Of a stretch of 64,000 bases of DNA, positions 24,590-32,142 are shown piece after piece (the first letter of the stretch is position 1; every line of letters begins with the position of its first letter). Made by a program: the position numbers and the translations under genes. Below the pieces are notes generated by a model. It was not told the DNA's origin and did not search any database. It saw nothing but the letters and a program-made list of their open reading frames with translations. Origin of the DNA: Nocardia lijiangensis NBRC 108240. Lineage in GTDB: Bacteria; Actinomycetota; Actinomycetes; Mycobacteriales; Mycobacteriaceae. The stretch covers positions 1-64,000 of the forward strand of contig NZ_BDBP01000010.1 in the NCBI RefSeq assembly GCF_001613045.1, written 5' to 3'.

Positions 24590-25846
24590 TTGCACCCCCA
24601 GCAGGCGCCCCTCCGCGAGATCGACGAACCACGCCCTATCGAAAGGATCGGACCGCGGATTCCCCTCTACAGTCCCGAGTTCGCCCTCGATCCGCACGCG
24701 GTGTACAACACGATGCGCCGCGACTACGGACCACTGGTGCCCGTCGAAATCCATCCGGGGATTCCGGCGACCCTGGTCATCGGCTACTCGACCGCGGTGC
24801 GAATCCTCGGCGACGAAACGCATTTCCCCGCCGACCCACGCAACTGGCAGAAAACCATCGACCCGAATTCGCCGATCCTGCCGATGGTGGAGTGGCGACC
24901 CAACGCCCTGCGATCCACCGGTGAGGTTCGCGTTCGCTACCGCACGGTCACCAACGACGCCTTGGCCGGTGTCGACCTGCACTCCCTGCATGCGGTGGTG
25001 GAGCGGACCGCGATCCCGCTGATCAATTCGTTCTGCCGCGCGGGCGAGGCCGACCTCATCAGCCAGTACGTGCAGCCGCTGGTGTTTTCGGTGCTCAACC
25101 ACATCCTCGGGTGCCCGCCCGAGATCGGCGCACGAGTCGCCGAGGCATCGGCGGCCATGTTCGAAGGAGTCGACACCGCGACGGTCAACGCGATGCTCGA
25201 TGACGCGTTGCTCGAGCTGATCAACCTCAAACGAGCCCATCCCGGCAACGACGTCGCCACCCGGTTGGTACAGCATTCGACCGAACTCGACGATGTCGAG
25301 CTGATCAATCAGCTCGTCACCTGTTATGCGGCAGGCATCGAGCCGCAAACGAATCTGATCGTCAACACGTTGCGGCTGATGCTGACCGACGAACGGTGGC
25401 ACGCCAGCAACCTCCCCACCGCCCCGCTGCCGCGCCCGGCCTTGGAGGAGATCCTGGCGACCGACCCTCCGCTGGCCAACTACTGCATCACCTACCCGCC
25501 GCACCCCATCGTGATCGACGGCGCCACACTGCCCGCGAACGAGCCCGTCGTCATCAGCATGGCGGCCTGCAGCAACGATCCGGCGATGAACAACGGACGG
25601 TACTCCGGCCACGGCGCGGCATGGAGCCTGGGCTGGGGCGCGGGCCCGCACCAGTGCCCCCAGCAGGCACAGGCGGCCGCTTTCCAGATCTCCCAAGATG
25701 CCATCGAACAGCTGATGGACGTGCTGCCGGAGATACGCCTGGCGGTACCGGCGCACGAATTGGAGTGGCGCCCAGGCGCGTTCCATCGTGCGCTGGCCGT
25801 GTTGCCTGTCGTCTTCCCGAAAACTCCTCCACTGAACATCGGGTGA
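24590..25846 (+). CDS. Cytochrome P450 lacking ExxR (CYP157-like), second of a pair
   Basis: A 418-residue P450. The haem loop is LGWGAGPHQCPQQAQ (Cys about 356) and the I-helix is CYAAGIEPQTNLIVNTL. The K-helix reads ALEEILATDPP, so Glu287 is kept but the Arg of ExxR is Ala290. It shares its architecture with the P450 just upstream and looks like a paralogue. The start is TTG 24590 with AAGGAG 5-6 nt upstream. No CvnA-D regulators flank the pair. The operon ends at a strong hairpin (25878-25907). Redox partners are not encoded nearby. Confidence 0.85.
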   Translation: MHPQQAPLREIDEPRPIERIGPRIPLYSPEFALDPHAVYNTMRRDYGPLVPVEIHPGIPATLVIGYSTAVRILGDETHFPADPRNWQKTIDPNSPILPMVEWRPNALRSTGEVRVRYRTVTNDALAGVDLHSLHAVVERTAIPLINSFCRAGEADLISQYVQPLVFSVLNHILGCPPEIGARVAEASAAMFEGVDTATVNAMLDDALLELINLKRAHPGNDVATRLVQHSTELDDVELINQLVTCYAAGIEPQTNLIVNTLRLMLTDERWHASNLPTAPLPRPALEEILATDPPLANYCITYPPHPIVIDGATLPANEPVVISMAACSNDPAMNNGRYSGHGAAWSLGWGAGPHQCPQQAQAAAFQISQDAIEQLMDVLPEIRLAVPAHELEWRPGAFHRALAVLPVVFPKTPPLNIG

Positions 25847-25877
25847 CGCCCATGAACTGAGGCTGACCACACGACAA

Positions 25878-25907
25878 CCCGGTCGAGGGACGCGCCCCTC
25901 GACCGGG
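25878..25907 (+). terminator. Hairpin terminator after the P450 pair
   Basis: CCCGGTCGAGGG (25878-25889) and CCCTCGACCGGG (25896-25907) pair perfectly over 12 bp around ACGCGC. It follows the second P450 stop by 31 bp and precedes the oxidase gene, so the latter probably has its own promoter or is read through. Confidence 0.75.
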
Positions 25908-25999
25908 CGAGAGTTTCCGCAGGATTTCCGCCGCGGCCATGTGTCTGCGCTCGACCTCGTGGACCACCGCGGACGGTCGGCTCGAGCAAGGTGAGTGCA

Positions 26000-27859
26000 A
26001 TGACAACAGCAGATCTTCCCGTCCACGAAACCTCCGTACTTCGACTCGACGATGCGGGTTCCATCGTCCACGCGCTGCGGGAGGTGATCTTCGGCGCGCA
26101 CACCGACCTGCACACCCGGGTGCGCGACCTCGTCGCCGGACTCGGCGATCTTCCGCGATCCGGACTGACCTACGCCCAGGAAGCAGAGGCCGCGCCGGGC
26201 CTGCTGCGTGCGGCCATCGCAGGGCTGGGCCGCCCCGCGCGGGAGATCGCCGCCGACACCCAGCTGCGCGGCGCGCTGTGCGACTGGGCGCAGGTCACCG
26301 CACCCCGCCTGCTGCTGGTCCTGACCGGCCACTTCGACCTCGCGATCGGCGCGATCCTCGCCCACGGCGACGGCTCGCTCTACCAGCAGGAGTGCTTGGC
26401 CGAACTGGACAGCGGCGCCGCAGTCGGGGTGCTGGCACTGACCGAACTGGGCGGCACGAACGGAGCGGATCAGCAAACCCTTGCCGAGTGGGATCCCGGC
26501 ACCGGCGGCTTCTGGCTGACCACGCCGTCACCGGAAGCCGTCAAGTTCATGCCGAACGTCGCGAGCGCGGGATTCCCGAAGACCGTGGTGGTGACCGCAC
26601 GCCTGGTGGTCAACGGCCGCGACGAGGGAGTTTTGCCTTTCCTGCTGCGGCTGCGCACATCGGCCGGGCTCGCCGTGGGCGTGGAAGTGGCGCCGCTGCA
26701 CAAGGTGTCCGCGCCGATGGACCACGCGATGATCAAGTTCGATCGGGTGTGGTTGCCGCGTGAGGCGCTGCTCGGCGGTGCGTGGGCGCGGATCGATGAG
26801 GACGGCAGGTTCGAGTGCGCGCTGCCGCGGCGACAGCGTTTCCATCATGCGATCGCCGTTCTCGACAACGGTCGGCTGGACCTGGCAACCGCGGCCATCG
26901 CCAGCGCCCGCGCTGGACTGGCCGGGCTGGTGAACTACAGCCGCCAGCGACGTCCCGGATCCAACCAAGCCATGACCGGCCAGTCCCGCAAGACCATGGC
27001 CGACCGCGACCCGGTCCAGCTGGAGTTCGCGTCGGCTCTGGCGGCGGTGTACGCGACCAGCACACTGGGCCAACAGATCCGGGACATGCGCGCGGCCGCC
27101 CCGGCCACCGATCCCGAGCAAAGATTGTGGTCGGCGCTGGCCAAGCCGCTGCTCTCCAACACCGCCGCGCAAGTGCTGACGATGTGCCGTCGCCGCGCGG
27201 CCGCGCAGGGAGCTCTGCGCCTCAACCACTTGGAGGACTGGATCGGCAACCTGGAGGCGATCATCACCGCCGAGGGCGAGAACCAGATCATGCTGGTCCT
27301 CGCTGGACGCGCCGGTGGACTCACCGGCCTGCGACTACCCGGCACCCCGATGCACCTGCCGTGGTACCTCGACATGCTCGTCACCCGCGAACGCGCCCTC
27401 GCCGCCGCACTGGACAACGGCGACTACGAGTCGACCGGCGTTGTGCTGGGCCGGGACTCGGCCGCGATCGAGCTCGCCACGGCAACGCAAGAGCGGCTCG
27501 CGGCGACCGCACTGGTCATCGCCGCCACCCGGACCGGCGACGCGCTCGCCCGGCGACTCGTCGAATCTACCGCCGCGGCCTACGCGCTGGGCTGCATCGA
27601 CACCCACGCCGCCTGGCACACCGCCCACCACACACTGTCGCCGACCCGCGCCGCCGAAGTCGCCGCACAGCTGCGCCACCGCTACACCGAACTCGCCGAC
27701 CACCTGCCGACCATGGTGCAAGCCTTCGACATCCCCACCCTGCCGGGCCCGATCTTCGCACCCGAGGACACCGACGGATCACCCCGGACCACCGACAAAC
27801 CCCCCGCTTACATCATCAGGTGGATGGAATACGCGGGCTGGCAAGGTTCCTGGTCCTGA
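26000..27859 (+). CDS. Acyl-CoA oxidase/dehydrogenase-like flavoprotein
   Basis: A 619-residue protein with the size and architecture of acyl-CoA oxidases: an N-terminal helical domain, a middle beta-domain (GVLALTELGGTNG, FMPNVASAGFPKTVVVTARLVV), and C-terminal helices with an EGDN-like motif, AEGENQIMLVLAGRAGG, supplying the catalytic Glu region. It should bind FAD and oxidise a CoA- or carrier-bound acyl group using O2. ATG 26000 is preferred over GTG 25991 because AAGG lies 8 nt upstream. It follows the P450 pair on the same strand; a shared pathway is possible but not shown. Confidence 0.8.
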   Translation: MTTADLPVHETSVLRLDDAGSIVHALREVIFGAHTDLHTRVRDLVAGLGDLPRSGLTYAQEAEAAPGLLRAAIAGLGRPAREIAADTQLRGALCDWAQVTAPRLLLVLTGHFDLAIGAILAHGDGSLYQQECLAELDSGAAVGVLALTELGGTNGADQQTLAEWDPGTGGFWLTTPSPEAVKFMPNVASAGFPKTVVVTARLVVNGRDEGVLPFLLRLRTSAGLAVGVEVAPLHKVSAPMDHAMIKFDRVWLPREALLGGAWARIDEDGRFECALPRRQRFHHAIAVLDNGRLDLATAAIASARAGLAGLVNYSRQRRPGSNQAMTGQSRKTMADRDPVQLEFASALAAVYATSTLGQQIRDMRAAAPATDPEQRLWSALAKPLLSNTAAQVLTMCRRRAAAQGALRLNHLEDWIGNLEAIITAEGENQIMLVLAGRAGGLTGLRLPGTPMHLPWYLDMLVTRERALAAALDNGDYESTGVVLGRDSAAIELATATQERLAATALVIAATRTGDALARRLVESTAAAYALGCIDTHAAWHTAHHTLSPTRAAEVAAQLRHRYTELADHLPTMVQAFDIPTLPGPIFAPEDTDGSPRTTDKPPAYIIRWMEYAGWQGSWS

Positions 27860-27871
27860 CACGGCCCCGGC

Positions 27872-28072
27872 CTAACGTACTCGATCGGCGGGAATGATCG
27901 CGATCAGTGCGGTGAGCAGATCGATCGCGGCCGCCGGGTCGGTCAGCGTGGTCAGTGCCCACCCGCCGAAGGCTCCGAGGACGAGCAAGACCTGCGGTGA
28001 GATCGGCGGCGGGGGAGGTGGGTCACCCGCGGACCGGTCGGCGGTGGGCTCAGAGGGTGGAATGGCGAACAT
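27872..28072 (-). CDS. Small proline-rich single-pass membrane protein
   Basis: A 66-residue protein with a Pro-rich N-terminus (DPPPPPPISPQ) followed by one hydrophobic helix (VLLVLGAFGGWAL) and an amphipathic C-terminal stretch (LLTALIAIIPADRV). AGGAGG lies just before ATG 28072, which supports expression. It ends 12 bp from the oxidase gene, convergently. No family recognised. It may anchor or regulate something at the membrane. Confidence 0.6.
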   Translation of the reverse strand: MFAIPPSEPTADRSAGDPPPPPPISPQVLLVLGAFGGWALTTLTDPAAAIDLLTALIAIIPADRVR

Positions 28073-28227
28073 GCGTCCTCCTCGGTGGTGTCGTCGGGAT
28101 GCCGCGCGCCCGGACGTGGCGGCAGCGGGCAGGGTCGGCGGAGCACGAGTTCGTCAGCTGGTCAACGGGTGTTGCCGACTCGACCCGCCTGGCCTGTGCT
28201 CCCACCTGCTCATAGGCATGAAGCCGG

Positions 28228-28293
28228 GAAATCCCCCGCCCTGACCGGTCGAAAACTCCTATCGTCGAATTTCGGTAGCGGGAGGGGGATTTC
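28228..28293. repeat. Separated 10-bp inverted repeat upstream of sigma-like gene
   Basis: GAAATCCCCC (28228-28237) and GGGGGATTTC (28284-28293) are perfect reverse complements 46 bp apart, between the membrane-peptide gene and the sigma-like gene. It could be a pair of operator half-sites or a long-range stem. It ends 71 bp before the sigma-like ATG. Confidence 0.45.
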
Positions 28294-28364
28294 GTCCTGT
28301 CGTGCCTATAGAGCCGATGACCGCGCGCATGATGCGCGGCGCATGCGCGTGGAGGAGGAACTCA

Positions 28365-29204
28365 ATGGGTACATCGGACACCGATGCTGTCCCACCCGAC
28401 AGACTGTCGTCCGATCTCGACCCCATCGACGCGACGGCACCTCCGCCGGGCGCCGCGGACCCATTCGGTGAGCCGGACGGCTCGGTCGCCGATCTCGTCG
28501 GGGAGGCCGTGGATGCGCTCGAACGAGCGCAGGCCGATCGCGCGCTGTACGAGTTGGCCGCCGAGCACGGCGGGACCGGTCCGGTGTGGGAGCACCTGGT
28601 CGAGGCGCTGGCCGAGTATGCGTGGCAGGTGCTCGATCCGTGGATCCATCGCCGCGGGATCTATCCGGTGTTGTCGCGGATGTTCGTCGGCCTCGAGGTC
28701 GGGACTCTCGCCAGGGAGCGGCTGGCCAACGACCAGGTCCATCGGGAAGAGGTCATCGCCCACACCATCAGCAGGGCGCTGTACAAGCTGGGAAAAGCGC
28801 TGCGCACGGACACCGGGTGGGACCCGGGCAAGGGCTTGACGCTGCGGAGCTATTTCCTCAACGGCTGCCTGCACGAGTTCGTGTACGTGTATCAGAAGGA
28901 ACAACGGTGGTCGGGCACGCACACCGCGCCGATCGAAGACAGCGACGCCGACGAACTGATCGAGTCCGGCCGCGGCGCGTTGTGGGCCTCCGGCCTCGGA
29001 CGCGATCCCGCCGACATCGTGACCAACCGGATCGTTCTCCTCGAACACCTCGCCACACTGCGCGCGGACGACCGCACGTTGCTGTGGGCACACGCGGTCG
29101 GCTACTCACACGCCGAGATCGCGCACCTGTTCTCCGACGTGACACCGAAGGCCATCGAACGCCGTCTGTACCGGCTGCGAAAACTCTTCGTGAGGAACCG
29201 ATGA
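28365..29204 (+). CDS. Divergent sigma-70-like factor
   Basis: A 279-residue protein. A region resembling sigma2 (ISRALYKLGKALR ... RSYFLNGCLHEFVYVYQKEQRW) and a C-terminal sigma4 helix-turn-helix (LRADDRTLLWAHAVGYSHAEIAHLFSDVTPKAIERRLYRLRKLF) are present, with an acidic Pro-rich N-terminus of about 60 residues. It probably directs RNA polymerase to a small promoter set. No anti-sigma factor is adjacent. ATG 28365 has GGAGGAGG upstream. The stop overlaps the ATG of the next gene (ATGA), and the downstream genes may be under its control. Confidence 0.7.
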   Translation: MGTSDTDAVPPDRLSSDLDPIDATAPPPGAADPFGEPDGSVADLVGEAVDALERAQADRALYELAAEHGGTGPVWEHLVEALAEYAWQVLDPWIHRRGIYPVLSRMFVGLEVGTLARERLANDQVHREEVIAHTISRALYKLGKALRTDTGWDPGKGLTLRSYFLNGCLHEFVYVYQKEQRWSGTHTAPIEDSDADELIESGRGALWASGLGRDPADIVTNRIVLLEHLATLRADDRTLLWAHAVGYSHAEIAHLFSDVTPKAIERRLYRLRKLFVRNR

Positions 29205-29608
29205 CGATGAACCGACACGACAACACCAGAGTCGAAACAGAGGCACTAGCGGCACGGGTCCGCGACCTGATCGCACGGTCGTCGCTGGGCGAGGAAGCGC
29301 CGCGGCTCCTGCGCCGTCGAACTCGCCCTGATCAGGTGGCACAGGTGCGCCGGTTGCTGTGGCAGCTCGAAACCACCCCCGGCGCCGGCACACTGGACGA
29401 GACCGTGTCCGGTCACTCCCTCGAGCCGACGGGGATGGTGGATCTGCCGAACCGCAGGCCCGGGCGGTGGATGTCCACCTCGGGCGGACGGCAGGCAGCG
29501 CAGGTGTCCTACGCCGACCCGGCCTACCGCAGCCTGTACCGCAACGACTCGGCCACGATGACCCGAGTCGCCGCCGGGTTACGCCGGCTGGAGTCGTGCT
29601 CGACCTGA
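29201..29608 (+). CDS. Hypothetical protein coupled to sigma-like factor
   Basis: A 135-residue basic protein translated from an ATG overlapping the sigma-gene stop. It has an N-terminal charged helical part (ALAARVRDLIARSSLGEEAPRLLRRR) and a Gly/Ser-rich C-terminus. No family recognised. Tight coupling suggests it modulates the sigma factor, for example as a small cytosolic anti-sigma or accessory factor; that role is inference. Confidence 0.6.
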   Translation: MTMNRHDNTRVETEALAARVRDLIARSSLGEEAPRLLRRRTRPDQVAQVRRLLWQLETTPGAGTLDETVSGHSLEPTGMVDLPNRRPGRWMSTSGGRQAAQVSYADPAYRSLYRNDSATMTRVAAGLRRLESCST

Positions 29609-29649
29609 TTCCGGCTTACGCCTTGCCGCAGTCCCTTCGACGACACTGC

Positions 29650-29663
29650 GGGCCCTCGGTCCC
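29650..29663 (+). promoter_or_regulatory. DosR-like palindrome upstream of hibernation-domain gene
   Basis: GGGCCCTCGGTCCC matches the core GGGNCNNNNGNCCC of the mycobacterial DosR/DevR box (TTSGGGACTWWAGTCCCSAA); outer positions match less well. It lies 89 bp upstream of the GTG at 29753. A matching short core will occur by chance in such GC-rich DNA, so it is suggestive, but its location in front of a dormancy-type gene is notable. Confidence 0.4.
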
Positions 29664-29752
29664 CGCGCGCGGTGACCTTCGCCCCTGGGTTCGGCGGCGC
29701 CGCGCTGGTGGCATGGGTGCGGCGCATTGTGAGAGCGAGGAGGCGGGATTCG

Positions 29753-30202
29753 GTGGTTTCCGACATAGCGATCGGCGAGATCCATGACACGGCAGAGGCC
29801 GCGCAACGACGGGTTGTTCGACACGAACACCGCGTGCTGCTGGCGGGTTCGGTCACCCAGGCCGCGGCCGCCATGGACGCCCGCGGCTGGGATGTGTTGC
29901 TGTTCACCGACATCGAGACCGGGATGGACGCGGTCCTGTATCGGGGCGGCCCCTACGGTATGCGCTTGGCACGCCAGCATCGCAGGGGATTGCCCACCGA
30001 CACACAGACGCCCGCACTGATCGTCGACGCGCGCTCGACGCCGTACTTGGAGGAATCCGAGGCGGTGGAACGGCTGTGCCGGTTCGGCTTGCCGTTTCTG
30101 TTCTTCAACGACCCTCGCGACGGGCGGGGCAGATTGCTCTCCCGAGGCCACGACGGTGCGCTGATCGTCGTGGCGCCGCGACCCACCGATTCCGGAAGGT
30201 GA
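29753..30202 (+). CDS. Tandem hibernation-factor C-terminal-domain protein
   Basis: A 149-residue protein made of two copies of the HPF/YfiA C-terminal (S30AE_C-like) fold: AAAAMDARGWDVLLFTDIETGMDAVLYR near residues 32-60 and EAVERLCRFGLPFLFFNDPRDGRGRLLSRGHDGALIVV near 105-140. The N-terminal ribosome-binding domain is missing. In long HPF this C-terminal domain dimerises ribosomes, and mycobacterial dormancy proteins such as RafH also carry related domains. GTG 29753 with GAGGAGG 9 nt upstream is preferred; an in-frame start at 29672 lacks one. It is followed 9 bp later by the desaturase gene. Confidence 0.65.
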   Translation: MVSDIAIGEIHDTAEAAQRRVVRHEHRVLLAGSVTQAAAAMDARGWDVLLFTDIETGMDAVLYRGGPYGMRLARQHRRGLPTDTQTPALIVDARSTPYLEESEAVERLCRFGLPFLFFNDPRDGRGRLLSRGHDGALIVVAPRPTDSGR

Positions 30203-30211
30203 AAGACGACG

Positions 30212-31171
30212 ATGGCACGCGATCTGACACAGCGTGAAATTCTCACCGAGCTCGAACCGGTCGCCGAGATCTGCGTGAACCGGCACCTGTCGCTGGCCAA
30301 GGACTGGCAGCCACACGATTACGTGCCTTGGGATCAGGGCCGCAACTTCGCCGCCCTCGGCGGAACCGATTGGGAGCCGGGCCAATCCACGCTCAGCGAG
30401 GTCGCCAAGGCAGCGATGGTGACCAACCTGCTGACCGAGGACAACCTGCCCTCCTACCATCGCGAAATCGCCGAGAACTTCTCTCGCGACGGCGCCTGGG
30501 GAACCTGGGTGGGTCGATGGACGGCCGAGGAGATGCGCCACAGCACAGTGATTCGCGACTACCTGGTGGTGACCAGGGGCGTGGACCCGGTCGCGCTGGA
30601 ACAGGCCAGGATGGTGCACATGACCAACGGTTTCGACCCCGGCATCGGGCGCACCGAGGTCGACAGCGGCGCCGGGTTCCTGCATTCGGTCGCCTACGTC
30701 AGCTTCCAGGAACTCGCGACCCGCGTCACCCACCGCAACACCGGCAAGGTCTGCCACGACCCAGTCGCCGACCGCATGCTGCAACGCATCGCCGCCGACG
30801 AGAACCTGCACATGATCTTCTACCGCACCGTCTGCGGGGCCGCGCTGGACCTGGTGCCCGATCAGGCCATCGAGGCCATCGACACCATCGTGGAGAACTT
30901 CACGATGCCGGGGGCGGGCATGCCCGATTTCCGGCGCAACGGCGTGCTCATGGCCAAACACGGCGTCTACGATCTGCGCCAGCATCTGCAGGAAGTACTC
31001 GAGCCGGTGCTGCGGCAGTGGAACATCTTCGAGCGCACCGACTTCGGGCCCCGCGGTGAAATCGTCAGGGAACGCCTCGCGGCCTTCCTCGACGACATGG
31101 CGCACGTGCGGGTCCCGCGATTCGAGGAACAACGTGAGCGCGCCCTCGCGCGAGAGCGGGCCCGAGCCTGA
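30212..31171 (+). CDS. Acyl-ACP desaturase (DesA-like, soluble di-iron)
   Basis: A 319-residue soluble desaturase. Two EExxH-type iron-ligand motifs are visible, TAEEMRH and ADENLHM, on a four-helix bundle (GRWTAEEMRHSTVIRDYL). Mycobacterial DesA1/DesA2 belong to this family and act in mycolic acid synthesis, where double-bond placement in acyl-ACP depends on O2. It is the last gene of the sigma-hypothetical-hibernation-desaturase stretch; all four run in one direction. A hairpin at 31222 follows. Confidence 0.88.
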   Translation: MARDLTQREILTELEPVAEICVNRHLSLAKDWQPHDYVPWDQGRNFAALGGTDWEPGQSTLSEVAKAAMVTNLLTEDNLPSYHREIAENFSRDGAWGTWVGRWTAEEMRHSTVIRDYLVVTRGVDPVALEQARMVHMTNGFDPGIGRTEVDSGAGFLHSVAYVSFQELATRVTHRNTGKVCHDPVADRMLQRIAADENLHMIFYRTVCGAALDLVPDQAIEAIDTIVENFTMPGAGMPDFRRNGVLMAKHGVYDLRQHLQEVLEPVLRQWNIFERTDFGPRGEIVRERLAAFLDDMAHVRVPRFEEQRERALARERARA

Positions 31172-31221
31172 GCCGTCGGATCCGCCGAGTCGTGCAGCTG
31201 ATCGCGCTCGGCGGGTCCCTT

Positions 31222-31240
31222 GCCTGCGGAGCCCGCAGGC
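31222..31240. terminator. Hairpin after the desaturase gene
   Basis: GCCTGCGG (31222-31229) and CCGCAGGC (31233-31240) form a perfect 8-bp stem with a 3-nt loop, 50 bp after the desaturase stop and before the convergent PPOX gene. Confidence 0.6.
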
Positions 31241-31332
31241 GGTCCGCAGCGCCTTGCGCCGTAGTCGCCGGCTTCGAGGGCGCACGTCCGCTGCTCCGTC
31301 ACAGTCGGGCGGGGCGCAAGCCCGCGGCCCGG

Positions 31333-31794
31333 TCAGTGGCCGTCGGCAGTCGGTGGGTGGTGGGTGTCGGCGAGCCTGATTCCGGAGACGATCGTGGCCT
31401 CGATCTCGATCACGCCGTCCATCGGCGAGTCGATCCACGGCCGGAGCAGCTGCTGGTAGCGGGCGAGCCGGGTGGCGTCGGTGACCTGGCGCGCGATTCC
31501 GGTGACCACGACCGACCATCCGGTACGACGTTCGATATCGATGTCGTCGGCTTCGTAGGCCACCACGATGCCCGCTCGCTTCTGCACGGCGGTGGAGAAC
31601 TGCGATCCGAGCCGGGTGCGCACGATGACACACTCGTCGTCGACCAGATGATTGACCGGGCGAATCGCGGGCAGCGCGTCACGGGTGTAGACGACTCGCC
31701 CGAACGGAGCTTGCGCGAGCAGCGACAGGGCCTGCTCGCGATCCAGTTCGACGACGCTGCGGTCGGTCCGGCCTGCGGCGGGTAGGCCGGTCAC
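31333..31794 (-). CDS. PPOX-family flavin/F420-binding protein
   Basis: A 153-residue split-barrel protein of the pyridoxamine-5'-phosphate-oxidase-like superfamily. [28 protein letters not shown] at the start and [12 protein letters not shown] followed by GIRLAD near the end are typical. Members bind FMN or F420 and reduce small substrates or quench stress. A PPOX-type gene (Rv0080) sits next to a hibernation-domain gene (Rv0079) in the mycobacterial DosR regulon, similar to this neighbourhood. Start GTG 31794 is divergent from the nitroreductase gene. Confidence 0.8.
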   Translation of the reverse strand: MTGLPAAGRTDRSVVELDREQALSLLAQAPFGRVVYTRDALPAIRPVNHLVDDECVIVRTRLGSQFSTAVQKRAGIVVAYEADDIDIERRTGWSVVVTGIARQVTDATRLARYQQLLRPWIDSPMDGVIEIEATIVSGIRLADTHHPPTADGH

Positions 31795-32142
31795 CGTCGT
31801 GCGCCTCGTCCGGCGCTACCGCGGCCGATCGGGCGAGAACGCCGTAGGCAGCGGACGAATCCCACCGTGACGGCCGGTTCGGAAGGTCCCACGTGATGCC
31901 CCATCCGTTCGCGCGTGTGATCACCTCGGCGGGTGCTGGTCGTTTCATGCCACCAGCTCACCCGAATCCCCGTTAGGGTCCAAGGTCGCCGACGAGGGGG
32001 ACCATCGACACGCACGCGCGCGACCGGCGACGGATCACAACTCCGTCGGGCCGGTGCACCGCCGCAGCCGGCTCGACCAGTTCCTCACCGCACGCACCCC
32101 GGTAGCTGGGAATGTGACGATCGGCCCCCGAGGAGCGGCACA
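31795..32142. other. Divergent intergenic region between PPOX and Acg genes
   Basis: The 348 bp between the divergent genes contains a DosR-like element (31973-31992) and the promoters of both. A leftward frame starting at ATG 31948 (beginning MKRPAPAEVITRANGWGITW) is open for 90 codons but overlaps the PPOX start in another frame and has no recognisable family; I do not call it a gene. Confidence 0.4.
31973..31992. promoter_or_regulatory. DosR-like box between divergent PPOX and Acg genes
   Basis: TTAGGGTCCAAGGTCGCCGA agrees with TTSGGGACTWWAGTCCCSAA at 14 of 20 positions, with one core mismatch (CGC for CCC). It is centred between the two divergent starts and could serve both. Imperfect match, so only a candidate. 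Confidence 0.4.

Noticed and set aside
24302..26476. Open frame of over 700 codons opposite the P450 genes
   Set aside because: Antisense shadow; the P450 motifs lie on the forward strand.
29579..31633. Open frame of over 680 codons opposite the desaturase
   Set aside because: Antisense shadow without any recognisable domain.
31679..31948. Reverse frame between PPOX and Acg genes
   Set aside because: It overlaps the PPOX start in another frame, lacks a ribosome-binding site and ends in Arg/Pro-rich filler.
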